Part shown: piece after piece, positions 15,976 through 22,206 of the stretch
Numbering within the stretch: the stretch's first letter is position 1
Layout: each line of letters begins with the position of its first letter
NCBI GenBank assembly: GCA_943373175.1
Contig: CALSBM010000053.1
Coordinates: forward strand, 1 to 22,206
Direction of reading: 5' to 3'
Length of the DNA stretch: 22,206 nt
DNA from: JAIXUI01 sp943373175
Lineage (GTDB): Bacteria; Bacteroidota; Bacteroidia; UBA7662; JAIXUI01
The notes under the pieces: generated by a model
Told to the model about the DNA's origin: nothing
The model's input: only the letters and a program-made list of their open reading frames with translations
The model's database searches: none
Position numbers and translations under genes: made by a program

Positions 15976-16464
15976 ATGTTAAGTTACTCTCTTAAATGGG
16001 GCATTTTGCTCTCTGTCACAGGCTTTATTTGGGTTTTGATGGAATTTGTGCTTGGATTTCAGACCGATAAAATTCAGCAACATGCCTCCATCACCAACCT
16101 TGTTTTGCTTCCCGTAATGCTTATACTTCACTTGGCCTTGCTGGAGTTTCGTAGAATAACCGGCCCGAAAACAGCGTTTAAACACCTGATGATTGGAGCA
16201 TTATCCATCACAGGAATAACGGTTGTCCTGATTCCCTTTTTGCAATGGATATTCTTTACGTTAATCAACCCGGGTTTTTTTGAAACTTTTCGGAACTACG
16301 CCGTAAGCACGGGGCAGATGACTGCAGAAGCCGCCAGTGCCTATTTCACCCTCTCCAGCTACCTTACGATGAGTGTGGTCGCCAGTGTGTTGACCAACCT
16401 TGTTGTTTCTGCTATTCTTGCCAGTTTAATCCTGCGTCAAAAGAAAATTTACGACCAAGGATAA
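15976..16464 (+). CDS. DUF4199 family membrane protein
   Basis: 162 aa, four membrane segments (about 8-28, 38-56, 72-95, 130-153). The FFETFRNYAVSTGQMTAEAASAY segment between the last two is typical of DUF4199, a Bacteroidota family of unknown function. It is a single gene, 108 bp after the FkbM gene, and converges with the thioesterase gene over a shared terminator. Confidence 0.8.
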   Translation: MLSYSLKWGILLSVTGFIWVLMEFVLGFQTDKIQQHASITNLVLLPVMLILHLALLEFRRITGPKTAFKHLMIGALSITGITVVLIPFLQWIFFTLINPGFFETFRNYAVSTGQMTAEAASAYFTLSSYLTMSVVASVLTNLVVSAILASLILRQKKIYDQG

Positions 16465-16509
16465 AGTCTCAGACTTTCTGATACTCAACACATAAGACTT
16501 CCAAAAAAA

Positions 16510-16540
16510 ATAGGGGCAATACTTTAAGTGTTGCCCCTAT
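16510..16540. terminator. Bidirectional hairpin terminator
   Basis: ATAGGGGCAA ... TTGCCCCTAT with further pairing inside (ACTT/AAGT, one T-G wobble) lies between two convergent genes. An A-run precedes and a T-rich stretch follows, so it can end transcription both from DUF4199 (+) and from the kds/kdn operon (-). Confidence 0.85.
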
Positions 16541-16560
16541 TTATTCATTTTCAACTCCAA

Positions 16561-17085
16561 TTAATCTGTCACAAACAGCGCTCTCAACTCTTCTGCGTCT
16601 TCGGGCTTCATTTTTCCACCCAAAACCAAGCGAACCTGACGGCGGCGAATAGCGCCTTCGAAGAGCTTTTTCTCTTCGTCTGTTTCGGGTTCCAGCTCCG
16701 GAACGGTGATTGGGTTTCCTAATTGGTCAACGGCGACAAACGTGTAAAAAGCTTCGTTGCACTTGTACTTGTTTCCGGCAGGAACATTTTCTGCGTGAAC
16801 TACAATGTGAACTTCCATGGAAGAATTGAACGCTCGGGTAACTTTGGCCTCCAGGGTAACTACATCGCCTAACTTAATTGGATGACGGAAGGAAACGTTA
16901 TCAACCGAAGCGGTGACGACAATCCTGTTGGAATGTTTTTGTGCAGCAATGGCCGAGCAGATGTCCATCAAATGCAGCAGCCTCCCTCCCATCAAGTTGT
17001 TAAGGGTGTTGGTGTCGTTGGGCAACACCAGCTCCGTCATAATGGTGTAGGATTCTATCCCTTTTTTAAAGTGGCGATGGCGCAT
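16561..17085 (-). CDS. Acyl-CoA thioesterase, hotdog fold (BACH/YciA type)
   Basis: 174 aa. The hotdog signature reads LPNDTNTLNNLMGGRLLHLMD (21-41), with N30 and D41 in the places of the catalytic region, followed by TASVDNVSFRHPIKLGDVV. A charged C-terminal tail (about 130-174) is usual in the Bacteroidota members. It hydrolyses acyl-CoA to free acid and CoA in the cytosol; chain preference is unknown. Its ATG shares a base with the kdnB stop codon (TAATG on the minus strand), so it is translated with the Kdo8N genes, though a role in that pathway is not known. Met16 is an alternative start. Confidence 0.87.
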   Translation of the reverse strand: MRHRHFKKGIESYTIMTELVLPNDTNTLNNLMGGRLLHLMDICSAIAAQKHSNRIVVTASVDNVSFRHPIKLGDVVTLEAKVTRAFNSSMEVHIVVHAENVPAGNKYKCNEAFYTFVAVDQLGNPITVPELEPETDEEKKLFEGAIRRRQVRLVLGGKMKPEDAEELRALFVTD

Positions 17086-18161
17086 TATAGTTTTTTAAAA
17101 TATTCGATGATCTCTTCTTTTCCAAACTTCTTTTTCCAATCTAACCCTATCGCATGCTCCCAGAGGATTTCCATGCCCATACTAATGTCTGCCATGCGAG
17201 AAAGCTCCTCATTGGTCCAATTGGCTGCGAGATTTTGAGGAAGCTCGATTCCTTGTACTTGCATCATTTTCTTGAAAGTCTCCACTCCTTTCGGATAAAA
17301 ATCCTGAAGATGATTAAAGACAAGGCAGTTGGCATAACCGTGCTTAGTTCCGTGTACATAAGACAATCCATAAGAAAGAGCATGACATGCTCCAACTCTG
17401 GAATAGGTTAGACTCAAACCACCGAGGTAAGAGGCAACCATCAACTGATCGTCCGCATCGGTGCGGTTGAGATTCGGATTCAAGAAAACGTCCACACAAA
17501 TGTCGAGCGACTTCTCCCCATAAGCTCCGGAAAACGGATTGAGGAAGTGTCCTTCCAATGATTCTACGGAGTGGATATAGCAATCCATTCCGGTATAGAA
17601 ACGCTGTTCTTTCGGGACTCCAGCCAATAACTCTGGATCCAACACAATCTGATCGAAGATGGTGAAGTCGCTGTTCAAGCCCAGTTTACGGGTTGGCCCT
17701 GTGAGAACGGCTGTTCTGGAAACTTCTGCTCCGGTACCGGCGATGGTAGGAACTCCGATATGAAAAACCCCTGGTTTTTTCACCAAATCCCACCCTTGAT
17801 ATTCCACCGAAGACCCCGGATTCGTGAGCATCAAGGAAAGCGCTTTAGCAGAATCCATCAAACTACCGCCACCGATTCCGGCTACAGCAATCGGCCTTCC
17901 GGCATGTGCTTTCACCATAGTTACCAAACCGTCGATGAGTTCGGTAGTCGGTTCATGGGCATTTACATCCACAAACACCAGTAAATCCTCATCGTGGAGG
18001 GGAACGCGGTTGGCTAAAGGCTGATTTTGAAAAACGCTATCGAGCAGAAAAACGGCAAAATCGCTACTCTTCCGGCGCTTAGCCCCGATGATTTCATCCA
18101 ATTGGTTGAAAGCACCGCGCCCATAAACCGTGCGTTCTACGCTCTTAAAGTTCTTAAACAT
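17085..18161 (-). CDS. kdnB: Iron-containing alcohol dehydrogenase, probable Kdo 8-oxidase KdnB
   Basis: 358 aa, group III metal-dependent alcohol dehydrogenase fold. The nucleotide-binding loop is GIGGGSLMD (95-103). The metal ligands D193, H197 (GMDCYIHSVES), H260 (GACHALSYG) and H274 (HGTKHGYAN) keep the family spacing. From memory, the sequence follows Shewanella KdnB closely, including MFKNFK near the start, YQGWDLVKKP, RTAVLTGPTRKLGLNSD and GMDCYIHSVESLEG. KdnB oxidises the C8 hydroxyl of Kdo to an aldehyde, the first step toward 8-amino-8-deoxy-Kdo (Kdo8N). The identification is reinforced by a KdnA-like aminotransferase gene 5 bp upstream and kdsB before that. A general alcohol dehydrogenase is the alternative but fits the context less well. 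Confidence 0.85.
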   Translation of the reverse strand: MFKNFKSVERTVYGRGAFNQLDEIIGAKRRKSSDFAVFLLDSVFQNQPLANRVPLHDEDLLVFVDVNAHEPTTELIDGLVTMVKAHAGRPIAVAGIGGGSLMDSAKALSLMLTNPGSSVEYQGWDLVKKPGVFHIGVPTIAGTGAEVSRTAVLTGPTRKLGLNSDFTIFDQIVLDPELLAGVPKEQRFYTGMDCYIHSVESLEGHFLNPFSGAYGEKSLDICVDVFLNPNLNRTDADDQLMVASYLGGLSLTYSRVGACHALSYGLSYVHGTKHGYANCLVFNHLQDFYPKGVETFKKMMQVQGIELPQNLAANWTNEELSRMADISMGMEILWEHAIGLDWKKKFGKEEIIEYFKKL

Positions 18162-18166
18162 TCGAC

Positions 18167-19378
18167 TTAAGCGTTAACGGTTTTATGCTTCAATACTTGA
18201 GACAAAGCCCGATGCATTTTCTCTGCTCTGGCAGCTTTCTCGTCCTCAGTCCAGTTATTTTTAATTACCATTGAAATCAGCCTGGCAATGAGGTCATCCG
18301 ATTTCGGAAACTTCATAGCGTGGAAATCAGGGCGATTGGGCATCAGCTCAATCGGCATCGGAGCGACGGTGCTGTAGTTCTTGAGGTGCTCCCATTTATG
18401 GATGTAATGGTATTTATTCTCATTCCAATACTGGCAACCGTCCACCCCTTCGGTCGCGAGGTGTTTCAGCAATTCCAATGTTTGAGCTTCAGTTGGAAGG
18501 AAGAAAGAAAGGAAAGTGGCAGAATCGCCGGAAGGATCCGGATAGTAACGGAACGTCGCTCCTTCATACTGTTCAACTACTTCCTTAAAAAAGGCTTTAT
18601 TGGCTTTCTGGCGCTCCAGAATAGCAGGCAGTTTACGCATCTGAGCCAAGCCAACCGCAGCATTCAATTCGCTTATGCGGAAGTTGTTTCCGAGAACCGG
18701 ATGTTCTTCCAGTCCGCGGTTGGTTCCGATATGATCGTGCCCGTGGTCAGAAAACTGATGTGCTTTATTGTATAGGTCTTCGTCGTTGGTTACTACTACG
18801 CCACCTTCGCCACAGGTTACGATTTTGAAGAAGTCGAACGAATAACCGCCCATCATTCCAAATAAGCCAAGCGACTTCCCTTGATAAAAAGCACCTAATG
18901 CTTGAGCAGTATCTTCTAACAACTTCACATTTTTGCTTTCGCAAAGGGCTTTAATTTCCTCAATCTTAGCCATTGCGCCGCACATGTGCACGAGAAGAAC
19001 GGCTTTGGTGTTCGGCGTAAGAACCGCTTCTATTCCTTCAGGAGAAAGACAAAGGGTTTCGTCGATCTCGGCAAAAACGGGGACAGCCCCTGCAAGCAGC
19101 ACCGCCTCAACGGTTGCCACGTAAGTAAATGGTGGAACAACGACTTCGTCGCCGGCACCAACCCCACAAGCAGCAAGCATAAGGGATACTGCAGAAGTTC
19201 CACTGCTTACCGCGTGAGCGTACTTCGCTCCGGTAAACGATTTCACCTCGTCCTCAAAGCGGAATGCTTTCCAGTCTTTGCGGACATTTTCAAAATTGTA
19301 TCGAAAAAGAATGCCTGACTCAATGACGTCGAGGACTTCCTGGCGCTCTTCGGCGCCGATTACTTCTGATCCGGGCAT
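18167..19378 (-). CDS. kdnA: DegT/DnrJ/EryC1 aminotransferase, probable KdnA
   Basis: 403 aa, fold type I PLP enzyme. K185 in SFDFFKIVTCGEGG is the PLP-binding lysine; D156 in LLEDTAQALG stacks on the cofactor. Stretches such as IDETLCLSPEGIEAV, VHMCGAMAKIEEIKALC, HQFSDHGHDHIG and VDGCQYW match my memory of Shewanella KdnA better than other sugar aminotransferases. KdnA transfers an amino group from glutamate to the C8 aldehyde of oxidised Kdo, giving Kdo8N. It sits between kdsB (12 bp) and kdnB (5 bp) on one transcript. The N-terminus MPGSEVIGAEERQEV fits the family, supporting this start. Confidence 0.85.
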   Translation of the reverse strand: MPGSEVIGAEERQEVLDVIESGILFRYNFENVRKDWKAFRFEDEVKSFTGAKYAHAVSSGTSAVSLMLAACGVGAGDEVVVPPFTYVATVEAVLLAGAVPVFAEIDETLCLSPEGIEAVLTPNTKAVLLVHMCGAMAKIEEIKALCESKNVKLLEDTAQALGAFYQGKSLGLFGMMGGYSFDFFKIVTCGEGGVVVTNDEDLYNKAHQFSDHGHDHIGTNRGLEEHPVLGNNFRISELNAAVGLAQMRKLPAILERQKANKAFFKEVVEQYEGATFRYYPDPSGDSATFLSFFLPTEAQTLELLKHLATEGVDGCQYWNENKYHYIHKWEHLKNYSTVAPMPIELMPNRPDFHAMKFPKSDDLIARLISMVIKNNWTEDEKAARAEKMHRALSQVLKHKTVNA

Positions 19379-19390
19379 AGGATTATTATT

Positions 19391-20146
19391 TTAGGGTTGA
19401 AGTGAAGAAAGCCAACTTTCAGCATCGGCTAAATCTTCAGGGGTATCTATGGAAAAGGAAGAATATGGACTTACCGCAACATGGATGGGATAGCGATCCA
19501 TCCATCGAAGCATTTCTAACGATTCGGCTTCTTCTACCGGTGTTGGCTTCATCACACAAATCTGTTGGAGTACGTTTGCTTTATAAGCATACAACCCGAT
19601 ATGGAGGTAAAATTCGTGATTCTCCAACCAATGTTCTTGCGGAATTCCTTTAAGAAACGGTATTGGACTGCGGCTGAAATAAAGTGCTTGTTGATTGGAG
19701 TTAAAGACCACCTTAGCCTCTTTCCAGCCAAAGAGTTCATCTTCGTTCGCTATTTTCCGGATTAACGTTCCGATGGAAGTACCGGTATCCCGCATCAAGT
19801 GAGCGATATCGTCAATTTGTCTTGGGTCGATGAAAGGTTCATCGCCCTGAATATTGACTACGATATCGGTTTCTGGAATTTGAAGTATCCTCGCAGCTTC
19901 GGCCAAACGATCAGTACCGGTTGGATGCTGATCAGAAGTTAGCACTACTTCTCCACCGAACCCTACAACAGCCTTAACTATTTGCTCGTTGTCGGTAGCA
20001 ACTACAATACGGTGAAGAGATGTGGCCTTTTGGCATTGGCGATACACCCTTTCCAGCATACTCATCCCTCCTATTGTTACCAACGGCTTGCCGGGAAAAC
20101 GGGAAGAAGCAAATCGGGCAGGAATCAGTCCCCAAAGGTTGGACAT
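19391..20146 (-). CDS. kdsB: 3-deoxy-manno-octulosonate cytidylyltransferase (Kdo or Kdo8N form)
   Basis: 251 aa from ATG 20144-20146. The frame is open to 20239, but the extra 31 residues are not family-like and overlap the osmC promoter region. Motifs: LIPARFASSRFPGKPL (7-22) binds the nucleotide; HPTGTDR (74-80); NIQGDEP (98-104) binds metal and CTP; SIDTPEDL near the end. It activates the sugar as the CMP derivative for transfer to lipid A. In Shewanella the KdsB encoded beside kdnA and kdnB prefers Kdo8N; by context this copy may too, but the sequence alone does not show the preference. First gene of the operon kdsB-kdnA-kdnB-thioesterase. Confidence 0.92.
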   Translation of the reverse strand: MSNLWGLIPARFASSRFPGKPLVTIGGMSMLERVYRQCQKATSLHRIVVATDNEQIVKAVVGFGGEVVLTSDQHPTGTDRLAEAARILQIPETDIVVNIQGDEPFIDPRQIDDIAHLMRDTGTSIGTLIRKIANEDELFGWKEAKVVFNSNQQALYFSRSPIPFLKGIPQEHWLENHEFYLHIGLYAYKANVLQQICVMKPTPVEEAESLEMLRWMDRYPIHVAVSPYSSFSIDTPEDLADAESWLSSLQP

Positions 20147-20150
20147 ATTG

Positions 20151-20158
20151 CAAAGGTA
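20151..20158 (-). promoter_or_regulatory. Possible -7 box before kdsB
   Basis: On the minus strand TACCTTTG matches TAnnTTTG exactly, with only four bases between it and the ATG. Transcription would begin at or beside the start codon, giving an almost leaderless mRNA. No TTTG is seen at the expected -33 distance, so the promoter call is moderate. Confidence 0.45.
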
Positions 20159-20219
20159 GAACAAAATGAAACCTTTAAGGGCAGGAAATCGGTTATTTGG
20201 ATGTACTAAAACGAAAACT

Positions 20220-20639
20220 ATGACAACGCACACCAGCAATACACGCTACATAGACGGGATGACCTTCGAAATTGAAATTGACGGATTTCAATTGAACGTT
20301 GACACTACACCTGAACATGGAGGCGACAGCCGCGCACCAAGTCCTAAAAAGCTAATGTTAGGCGCCCTTGCTGGATGTACCGGAATGGATGTAGTATCGC
20401 TATTGGGTAAAATGAGAGTTGATTTTAGTCATTTCAGCATGGAAGTAGAAGCAGATTTGGGTGAAGAACATCCCAAGAAGTATGAAGCCTTTCGCCTAAT
20501 TTACCGCATTAAAGCGTCGGAGGAGGATAGGGAGAAAATTGAGAAGGCAATTGCGCTGAGCCAAGAACGATACTGTGGGGTAGCCGCCATGTATCGGGCA
20601 TTTGCACCGATAGAGTGGAAGTTAGAAATACAGCTTTAA
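20220..20639 (+). CDS. OsmC family protein (peroxide-related)
   Basis: 139 aa from ATG 20220; the frame extends upstream to 20166, but the extra 18 residues are unlike the family and lie in the divergent promoter region. The OsmC/Ohr fold is marked by two reactive cysteines: C53 in LAGCTGMDVVSLLGKM and C119 in ERYCGVAAMYRAF. Relatives reduce organic hydroperoxides using lipoyl or thiol partners. Whether it acts on peroxides or is a YhfA-type relative is not decided. It is divergent from kdsB across 73 bp. Confidence 0.88.
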   Translation: MTTHTSNTRYIDGMTFEIEIDGFQLNVDTTPEHGGDSRAPSPKKLMLGALAGCTGMDVVSLLGKMRVDFSHFSMEVEADLGEEHPKKYEAFRLIYRIKASEEDREKIEKAIALSQERYCGVAAMYRAFAPIEWKLEIQL

Positions 20640-20730
20640 GACGACCAGAGCGAAGTTTTTCCTCATTCGGGCTATCGGTAAAAGGGTAGAAAAAAGGGGC
20701 AAAGAAATTCAGAAAAAATGAATGTTGTTA

Positions 20731-20761
20731 TTTGGAAAAGTTAGAAAGCCCCTTACTTTTG
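20731..20761 (+). promoter_or_regulatory. Bacteroidota-type promoter for tRNA-Leu
   Basis: TTTG (20731-20734) and TACTTTTG (20754-20761) are separated by 19 nt, exactly the sigma-ABfr type consensus TTTG-N19-21-TAnnTTTG. The expected start is about 20767, just before the tRNA at 20773. Confidence 0.8.
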
Positions 20762-20772
20762 CACTCGCTCTC

Positions 20773-20856
20773 GCGCAGGTGGTGAAATTGGTAGACACGC
20801 TACTTTGAGGGGGTAGTGGGAGCAATCTCGTGCTGGTTCGAGTCCAGTTCTGCGCA
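20773..20856 (+). tRNA. tRNA-Leu (anticodon GAG)
   Basis: 84 nt without CCA. The acceptor stem is GCGCAGG with TCTGCGC (one G-U pair); the D arm has GTGAAATTGGTAGACAC; the anticodon stem CTACT/GGTAG encloses the loop TTGAGGG, with GAG at 20807-20809, reading CUU/CUC. A long variable arm follows, as in all class II Leu tRNAs, then a T arm with TTCGAGT. The terminal CCA is not encoded. The only RNA gene found in the window. Confidence 0.95.
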
Positions 20857-20858
20857 CA

Positions 20859-20883
20859 AAAGGCCGTCAAGTTGACGGCCTTT
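20859..20883 (+). terminator. Terminator after tRNA-Leu
   Basis: A near-perfect palindrome AAAGGCCGTCA...TGACGGCCTTT starts two bases after the mature tRNA end, followed by a T-rich stretch. The tRNA is therefore a single-gene transcription unit. Confidence 0.85.
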
Positions 20884-20965
20884 GTTGTTAATCGGTGAAA
20901 GTGCCAAAACCTCCAATACCAGCCTTTGGCCTTCCTAAAATCTACTATTAAAAAATGCTTGTTAG

Positions 20966-21274
20966 CTATTTCTTCTCGAAGAGCTTCATGCTTTTGTTGG
21001 CAAAAGAATCAAGCTGAGAAGTTGACTTCTCAATGAGCGTGTCTAATTTTTTTACTTTCTCGCTTTCTTTTTCAATCAAAGAGTCTAGGGTTAAAACCTT
21101 GTCAACTTCCTTATTAATTAAAGAATCCAATGATTCCGTCTTGGATTGAAGTTCCTTGAGTTTGCCTTCTACCTCAGAGCTTATGTTTCCGCAGGAGGAA
21201 AGAACAAACATGGTAAATGAAAGTATGAAACAAGAAGGACTCAGACTTTCCTTTCTAAAGAATTTAAAATTCAT
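20966..21274 (-). CDS. Small coiled-coil lipoprotein, Lpp-like in plan
   Basis: 102 aa. A lipoprotein signal ends in the lipobox LSSC, so C28 should be acylated. The mature 75 residues form one long helix, with three 14-residue repeats (49-62, 63-76, 77-90) of the pattern LDSLIxKExxKVxx. Leu and Ile at the first and fifth positions of each repeat suggest a coiled coil. It ends EKK, so a C-terminal Lys is available, as in Braun lipoprotein, which links to peptidoglycan. No sequence family is recognised, and homology with Lpp is not claimed; the match is one of plan. It is alone on its strand, between the tRNA and an A+T-rich gap. Confidence 0.7.
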   Translation of the reverse strand: MNFKFFRKESLSPSCFILSFTMFVLSSCGNISSEVEGKLKELQSKTESLDSLINKEVDKVLTLDSLIEKESEKVKKLDTLIEKSTSQLDSFANKSMKLFEKK

Positions 21275-21348
21275 TCTACTATTGATTTAGGGTTGTTATT
21301 TTAGCCTTAAAAAGCAGTTCTTCCATTTACTGCCTTTCCTGTACACCA

Positions 21349-21382
21349 TAAAGGTAAGCTTAGTTGATAATTTTTCATCAAA
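21349..21382 (-). promoter_or_regulatory. Weak candidate promoter for the lipoprotein gene
   Basis: On the minus strand TTTG (21382-21379) is followed after 22 nt by TACCTTTA (21356-21349), one mismatch from TAnnTTTG; the spacing is slightly long. It would give a leader of about 70 nt. Confidence 0.3.
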
Positions 21383-21630
21383 AGGTGGAATAAATTTTTA
21401 CAGATGCATTATAAATCATGAAAATTACTTAATCGAATTTATCACTAATGGAATCTATTGAGATTCTATTGCCAATTTCTAATAATTATCAATAAATTTA
21501 ATCACAATAAGACAGGGAAATATTTTCTAATCATTATACCAATTTCAATAACATTAACGAATATGCACTATCGTAAAAAGCTATTCAATGGCAACTTTCC
21601 GAACTTTTTAAATGGCAATTTTTCCTGTGA

Positions 21631-21718
21631 TTCCCGCTGATTCATACGTTGATTTGCGCTAATCTGCGTTGGAAACTACCCTAACAGCCATTTTGAAATT
21701 TGCGTAAATCTGCGGGAA
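21631..21718. repeat. 88-bp element with 12-bp inverted ends
   Basis: TTCCCGCTGATT (21631-21642) and AATCTGCGGGAA (21707-21718) are inverted copies with one mismatch. Inside, TTTGCGCTAATCTGCGTTGGAAAC (21653-21676) and TTTGCGTAAATCTGCGGGAAAC (21699-21720) are near direct copies. The TTTGCG/AATCTGCG words recall a repeat spread through many Bacteroidota genomes. No gene inside; a small non-autonomous element or remnant is likely. Confidence 0.55.
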
Positions 21719-21855
21719 ACTTGCCAATCTAAAGGGCTTTTACGATTGTGGATATTCATTTTCTCTTAAGGAATAAAAAATCCATGCGGCATGTCCACTG
21801 AAAAGGCCGTTGCCAAGGCCATTGCTTGGGTAAAGAAACTGCTGCCGGTTTTATA

Positions 21856-21918
21856 ACCCCGAAGGGGTGGTATTATTATAGAAAAACGACAATCCTTATC
21901 GTTTAACCCCGAAGGGGT
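21856..21918. repeat. REP-like palindrome pair (ACCCC-GAA-GGGGT)
   Basis: ACCCCGAAGGGGT at 21856-21868 and 21906-21918, each followed by a related segment GTGGTATTATTATAG / GTGATATTATTAGA. They lie at the 3' side of the RAYT remnant and in opposite letter order to the pair at 22089-22151. Confidence 0.8.
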
Positions 21919-21925
21919 GATATTA

Positions 21926-22080
21926 TTAGAATAGTTCAAATACATACTCTCCTTTTGATTCAATTTCAAATTTTTAAACAATCCTTGAAAATCGTATTTA
22001 TATGATTTACCTATGAGATTATCTCTGCCTTCTACGGCAAATACAACCTGAATATACAATTGTGAAAATGTTCCAGCCAT
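21926..22080 (-). pseudogene. Internally deleted REP-associated tyrosine transposase (RAYT, Y1-Tnp) remnant
   Basis: The minus-strand frame starts MAGTFSQLYIQVVFAVEGRDNLI, the typical N-terminus of IS200-like RAYT proteins (in relatives it leads on to the HUH and Tyr catalytic motifs). After about 24 residues the match stops. Some 40 bp later, in the -1 frame, KFEIESKGEYVFELF followed by a stop (21926-21928) resembles the usual C-terminal tail of these enzymes (FEIEYxxxYLFxFxD). Full-length relatives are about 150 aa, so some 100 codons, including the HUH motif and catalytic Tyr, are gone. The original frame runs on to 21766 but only through REP-like sequence, so that part is not protein-coding. 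It cannot be active. Confidence 0.75.
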
Positions 22081-22088
22081 TCTATGTC

Positions 22089-22151
22089 ACCCCTTCGGGG
22101 TTTTGCTTAGGGTTTGATGCATTTGCTATAATAATTTCACCCCTTCGGGGT
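22089..22151. repeat. REP-like palindrome pair (ACCCC-TTC-GGGGT)
   Basis: ACCCCTTCGGGGT at 22089-22101 and 22139-22151, each followed by TTTGCT. They sit 8 bp upstream of the RAYT remnant start, inverted relative to the pair at 21856-21918, so the remnant is bracketed by inverted REP pairs as in REP-RAYT units. A decayed form (TAATCCC-TAC-TGGGTAA) is at the window end (22188-22204). Confidence 0.8.
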
Positions 22152-22206
22152 TTTGCTCAAGCTTGACAGCCAAAATGAATTGAATTTAATCCCTACTGGG
22201 TAATAA

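Larger units (their letters stand above)
21275..21925. other. A+T-rich gap without a credible gene
   Basis: No coding region here has family-like sequence; a 60-codon frame at 21458-21640 has an A+T-driven composition (Ile/Asn/Phe-rich) and no recognisable start context. The stretch holds the inverted-repeat element at 21631-21718 and two REP-like palindromes (21856-21868, 21906-21918). Confidence 0.7.

Noticed and set aside
18320..18775. 151-codon plus-strand frame inside kdnA
   Set aside because: Antisense shadow; kdnA is complete and conserved there.
20166..20219. N-terminal extension of the OsmC protein
   Set aside because: 18 Lys/Arg-rich residues unlike the family; lies in the divergent promoter gap.
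20147..20239. N-terminal extension of kdsB
   Set aside because: 31 extra residues are not found in KdsB proteins, whose usual start precedes the IPAR motif closely; a TAnnTTTG box lies inside this stretch.
21458..21640. 60-codon plus-strand frame
   Set aside because: A+T-rich, Asn/Ile/Phe-dominated sequence with no domain, no promoter and no start context.
21766..21925. C-terminal half of the open frame that begins at the RAYT start
   Set aside because: Its residues (NITPSG, IIPPLRG) are translations of the REP-like palindromes, so the frame is open by chance after the RAYT deletion point.

Overview
The window looks like a chromosomal segment of a Bacteroidota species, probably from the Flavobacteriales/Sphingobacteriales side; the exact order cannot be fixed from the sequence. 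Reasons: a three-subunit succinate dehydrogenase with one di-haem cytochrome b subunit; typical Bacteroidota families (DUF4199, DinB-like YfiT type, PspC/LiaF-like modules, a TetR + ABC1-kinase pair); at least one clear Bacteroidota promoter (TTTG, 19 nt, TAnnTTTG) in front of a tRNA; and GAA/TTC-loop palindromic repeats. G+C is moderate in the genes and drops at both ends.

Layout. 1-450: an array of 135-bp units carrying hairpin palindromes, cut by the window edge. 517-1980: a DinB-like protein and a Bro-N/Fic fusion. 2008-5451: an overlapping cluster of a secreted M28 metallopeptidase and two polytopic membrane proteins. 5504-7470: a TetR-like regulator coupled to an ABC1/UbiB-like kinase, preceded by two palindromes exactly 10 bp apart that look like an operator. 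7476-8679 (minus): a small beta-barrel-like outer membrane protein overlapping a DEDDh exonuclease. 8741-12284 (minus): sdhCAB with a terminator. 12512-15867 (plus): a tight run of PspC, a LiaI-like mini-protein, a LiaF-like protein, a polysaccharide deacetylase-like protein and an FkbM methyltransferase. Then a DUF4199 protein. 16561-20146 (minus): kdsB-kdnA-kdnB-thioesterase, whose first three genes match the pathway for 8-amino-3,8-dideoxy-manno-octulosonate (Kdo8N), an amino form of the LPS inner-core sugar Kdo. Then OsmC, tRNA-Leu(GAG), a small coiled-coil lipoprotein, and an A+T-rich tail with a decayed REP-associated transposase (RAYT) flanked by REP-like palindromes.

Main theme: much of the window serves the cell envelope (LPS Kdo modification, Psp/Lia-type stress proteins, deacetylase, lipoprotein, outer membrane barrel, secreted peptidase), interleaved with core respiration. 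I see no phage, integrated plasmid, CRISPR array or obvious defence island. The strongest candidates for follow-up are the Kdo8N gene set, the TetR operator, the Bro-N/Fic fusion, and the two repeat systems with the internally deleted RAYT.
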